From: Herbiconiux solani NBRC 106740
Lineage (GTDB): Bacteria > Actinomycetota > Actinomycetes > Actinomycetales > Microbacteriaceae
Assembly (NCBI RefSeq): GCF_001571005.1
Contig: NZ_BCST01000006.1
Span: 124,001-188,000, forward strand
Length of the DNA stretch: 64,000 nt
Direction of reading: 5' to 3'
The notes under the pieces were generated by a model. The model searched no databases and was not told the origin of the DNA. It saw only the letters and a list, made by a program, of their open reading frames with translations. The translations under genes and the position numbers were made by a program. Shown one piece after another: positions 61,280 through 64,000 of the stretch. The first letter of the stretch is position 1, and each line of letters begins with the position of its first letter.

Positions 61280-61942
61280 ATGTCCATCACCCTCTCGTTC
61301 CGGCCACACCCCTGGATCGCCGACGCGGCGGCCCTCCTCTCCCCGGTCGGCTGCGCCGGCTGCGGCCGGCGAGACCGCGGGGTCTGCGACGACTGCCGTG
61401 CCGAGCTCGTCCCACGGCTCGAGTACGTGAGCGCCCCCGCGCTCGGAGTGCCGGTGCGGGTCGCGCTCGACTACGGCGGCGTCACCGCGCGCGTCCTCCG
61501 CGCACTCAAAGACGGCGGGCGAACGGATGCGGTGGCCCCGCTCACCCCGGCGATGCGCGCGCTGCTGGCCGGCATCCCGCCCGGGGTTCGGCTCGTGACC
61601 ATGCCCTCGGCTCCGTCCGCCGTCCGCCGGCGCGGCTACCGGCCGGTCGATCTCCTGGTCCGAGCGGCCGGGTTCCCGCTGCCCCGGAGGCCGGGACTCG
61701 TCCTCAGCCGCGAGGTGGCCGACCAGGCGGAGCTCAGCGCCGAGGAGCGGCGGGCCAACCTGCGGGGCGCGATGCGCGCATCCCGAGCCGTCGCCGGCAG
61801 GCCGGTCGTGCTGGTCGACGACGTGCTCACCACCGGTTCGACCCTGATCGAGGCCGAACGTGCGCTCGTCGCCGCCGGATGTCCAGTCGTCGGCGCGGCG
61901 TGTCTGGCCTACACAGTGAAACGGAAGGTGTCCGGCAGGTAA
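61280..61942 (+). CDS. comF: ComF-family phosphoribosyltransferase-like protein
   Basis: The 220-residue protein has a four-Cys zinc finger (CAGCGRRDRGVCDDC, about 21-35) and a PRTase domain with the PRPP-binding loop VVLVDDVLTTGSTLIEAE (about 178-195). SAVRRRGYRPVDLLVRAAG is the family signature. In competent bacteria ComF helps DNA uptake; here its role is less clear. ATG 61280 begins the conserved part; frame upstream to 61169 covers repeats and is probably not coding. The usual place between lpqB and hpf. Confidence 0.92.
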   Translation: MSITLSFRPHPWIADAAALLSPVGCAGCGRRDRGVCDDCRAELVPRLEYVSAPALGVPVRVALDYGGVTARVLRALKDGGRTDAVAPLTPAMRALLAGIPPGVRLVTMPSAPSAVRRRGYRPVDLLVRAAGFPLPRRPGLVLSREVADQAELSAEERRANLRGAMRASRAVAGRPVVLVDDVLTTGSTLIEAERALVAAGCPVVGAACLAYTVKRKVSGR

Positions 61943-61949
61943 TTGGGTG

Positions 61950-61978
61950 GTGACTCGCGGGGGTGCCCGTACTAGCTT
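61950..61978 (+). promoter_or_regulatory. Putative hpf promoter
   Basis: GTGACT (61950-61955) and TAGCTT (61973-61978) are 17 bases apart, giving a leader of about 60 bases before the hpf start. The -35 box matches the consensus in its TGAC core. Confidence 0.45.
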
Positions 61979-62035
61979 GGGGGGACAAGGCGCGAACGGT
62001 CCCGGCTTGTCGGTACCACCGCCATCAATACGGCT

Positions 62036-62042
62036 AGGAGGT
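62036..62042 (+). promoter_or_regulatory. Strong hpf ribosome binding site
   Basis: AGGAGGT lies four bases before ATG 62047 and matches the 16S anti-Shine-Dalgarno sequence fully. It is the strongest site in the window. Confidence 0.85.
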
Positions 62043-62046
62043 CTCC

Positions 62047-62775
62047 ATGGAAGTCAATGTCACTGGAAGAAACCTAGGGATCACTGATCGCTTTCGCGAG
62101 TACGCGAGCGAGAAGGCGGAGAAGGTCGCCCATCTGTCCGACAAGGCTCTCGCCCTCGAGATCAAGGTCTGCCGGCACAACTCGGCCAACGGCACCCAGA
62201 GCGGGGACGACCGGGTCGAACTGACGCTGATCGGGCCGGGGCCGATCGTGCGGGCCGAGAGTGCGGCGTCGGACAAGTACGCCGCCTTCGACTTAGCCCT
62301 CGCCAAACTCATGCAGCGCGTGCGGCGGGCGAAGGACCGCAAGAAGGTGCACCGGGGTCAGCACCGGCCCGTGTCGCTCCACGAGGCGAGCACGGGTGGC
62401 TTCAGTCTGATCGACGTCGAGCCCGCGAGCCCCGACCTGATCGACGGGCGGCTGCGGAGCTCGTCCGAGGCGGCTTCGGCCGCGGGATCGGTGGATGCCT
62501 CCGGCGAGGTCGACGCGACCGACACCGACGAGGAGTACTGCCCCGTGGTCATCCGCAAGAAGGTCTTCGGTGCCGCGCCGATGACGGTCGACGACGCGCT
62601 CTACCACATGGAGCTCGTCGGCCACGACTTCTACCTGTTCATCGACGCGGAGTCGAACCGGCCGAGCGTGGTCTACCGCCGCAAGGGCTGGGACTACGGA
62701 GTGATCGGGCTGGACGAGAACGCTGCGGCGTTCGCGGAGCTCGAATCCGAGACGGTCGGCCAGGCCGCCGGGTAG
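62047..62775 (+). CDS. hpf: Ribosome hibernation promoting factor, long form
   Basis: The 242-residue protein has an N-terminal S30AE domain (MEVNVTGRNLGITDRFREYASEKAEKVAHL split over helix and strand; about 1-100) that binds the 30S subunit. A linker (105-165) of low complexity follows, then a C-terminal dimerisation domain: PVVIRKKVFGAAPMTVDDALYHMELVGHDFYLFIDAESN and VVYRRKGWDYGVIGL. Long HPF forms inactive 100S ribosome dimers in stationary phase. The length is normal for actinobacteria. It precedes secA, as usual. Confidence 0.95.
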   Translation: MEVNVTGRNLGITDRFREYASEKAEKVAHLSDKALALEIKVCRHNSANGTQSGDDRVELTLIGPGPIVRAESAASDKYAAFDLALAKLMQRVRRAKDRKKVHRGQHRPVSLHEASTGGFSLIDVEPASPDLIDGRLRSSSEAASAAGSVDASGEVDATDTDEEYCPVVIRKKVFGAAPMTVDDALYHMELVGHDFYLFIDAESNRPSVVYRRKGWDYGVIGLDENAAAFAELESETVGQAAG

Positions 62776-62786
62776 CCACGGGGGTG

Positions 62787-62901
62787 CGGAGCTCTCCCAC
62801 TGCGATCGCAGCGGATGCGCCGCCGACGTCCAGGTGTGAGCAACTAGTATGGCTTACGCTTGCGCGGAGCGCGCAGCACCGAATGCAGTGGGAGAGACTC
62901 C

Positions 62902-62902
<1 letters not shown>
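62787..62902 (+). promoter_or_regulatory. Long-range inverted repeat covering the secA ribosome binding site
   Basis: The left arm (62787-62803) and right arm (62885-62902) can pair over 17 bp with one bulged A. The right arm includes the Shine-Dalgarno GGGAGAG and the first base of the GTG start. In a transcript that enters from hpf, secA translation could be blocked. A -10-like TAGTAT (62845-62850) between the arms would give an mRNA without the left arm. A perfect 12-bp palindrome, CTGCGATCGCAG, overlaps the left arm (62800-62811). Confidence 0.65.

Positions 62903-64000
<1,098 letters not shown>

Overview
This window is chromosomal DNA from a very GC-rich actinobacterium, most probably a member of Microbacteriaceae. 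The evidence is a WhiB2-type regulator, the mtrA-mtrB-lpqB-comF-hpf-secA block, LacI-controlled sugar ABC genes, many GTG starts, and many genes with a -10 hexamer placed so close to the start codon that their mRNAs should be leaderless. No rRNA, tRNA, CRISPR, insertion sequence or phage gene was seen.

Positions 1-23604 form a cell-surface glycan locus. After the end of an MFS transporter come an O-antigen/teichoic-type ABC exporter (permease plus ATPase), two very large multi-module glycosyltransferases (GT2-GT4 and GT4-GT2-GT4), several single GT2 enzymes, an NAD-dependent sugar epimerase, a flippase, a polymerase/ligase-like membrane protein, DUF2142 and DUF2304 membrane proteins, a lipoprotein and a secreted protein with five repeats of about 100 residues. 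Both polymer export routes (ABC-type and flippase/polymerase-type) therefore seem to be encoded side by side.

Positions 23678-33394 hold an acyl-CoA dehydrogenase, mannose-6-phosphate isomerase, a GlxA-type AraC regulator, whiB, a giant GT2-membrane protein and a DUF5719 protein.

Positions 33395-47862 look like an accessory catabolic island. Two related long palindromes are followed by a LacI repressor with an operator over its own promoter, a sugar ABC importer (two permeases and a lipoprotein, no ATPase), two ADP-ribosylglycohydrolase-family proteins, a TIM-barrel/SUMF1-like fusion, a class III CoA-transferase, a CitE-like lyase and a secreted esterase with a beta-propeller-like tail. Start/stop overlaps make most of it one operon. 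It separates DUF5719 from the metallopeptidase-like and DUF3499 genes that I recall as its usual neighbours.

Positions 48054-64000 are conserved actinobacterial core: metallopeptidase-like protein, DUF3499, RDD protein, SpoIIM-like protein, the DUF58/MoxR/DUF4350/DUF4129/membrane-protein operon, then mtrA-mtrB-lpqB-comF, hpf and the first part of secA. The hpf-secA spacer contains a long-range inverted repeat that could pair with the whole secA ribosome binding site.
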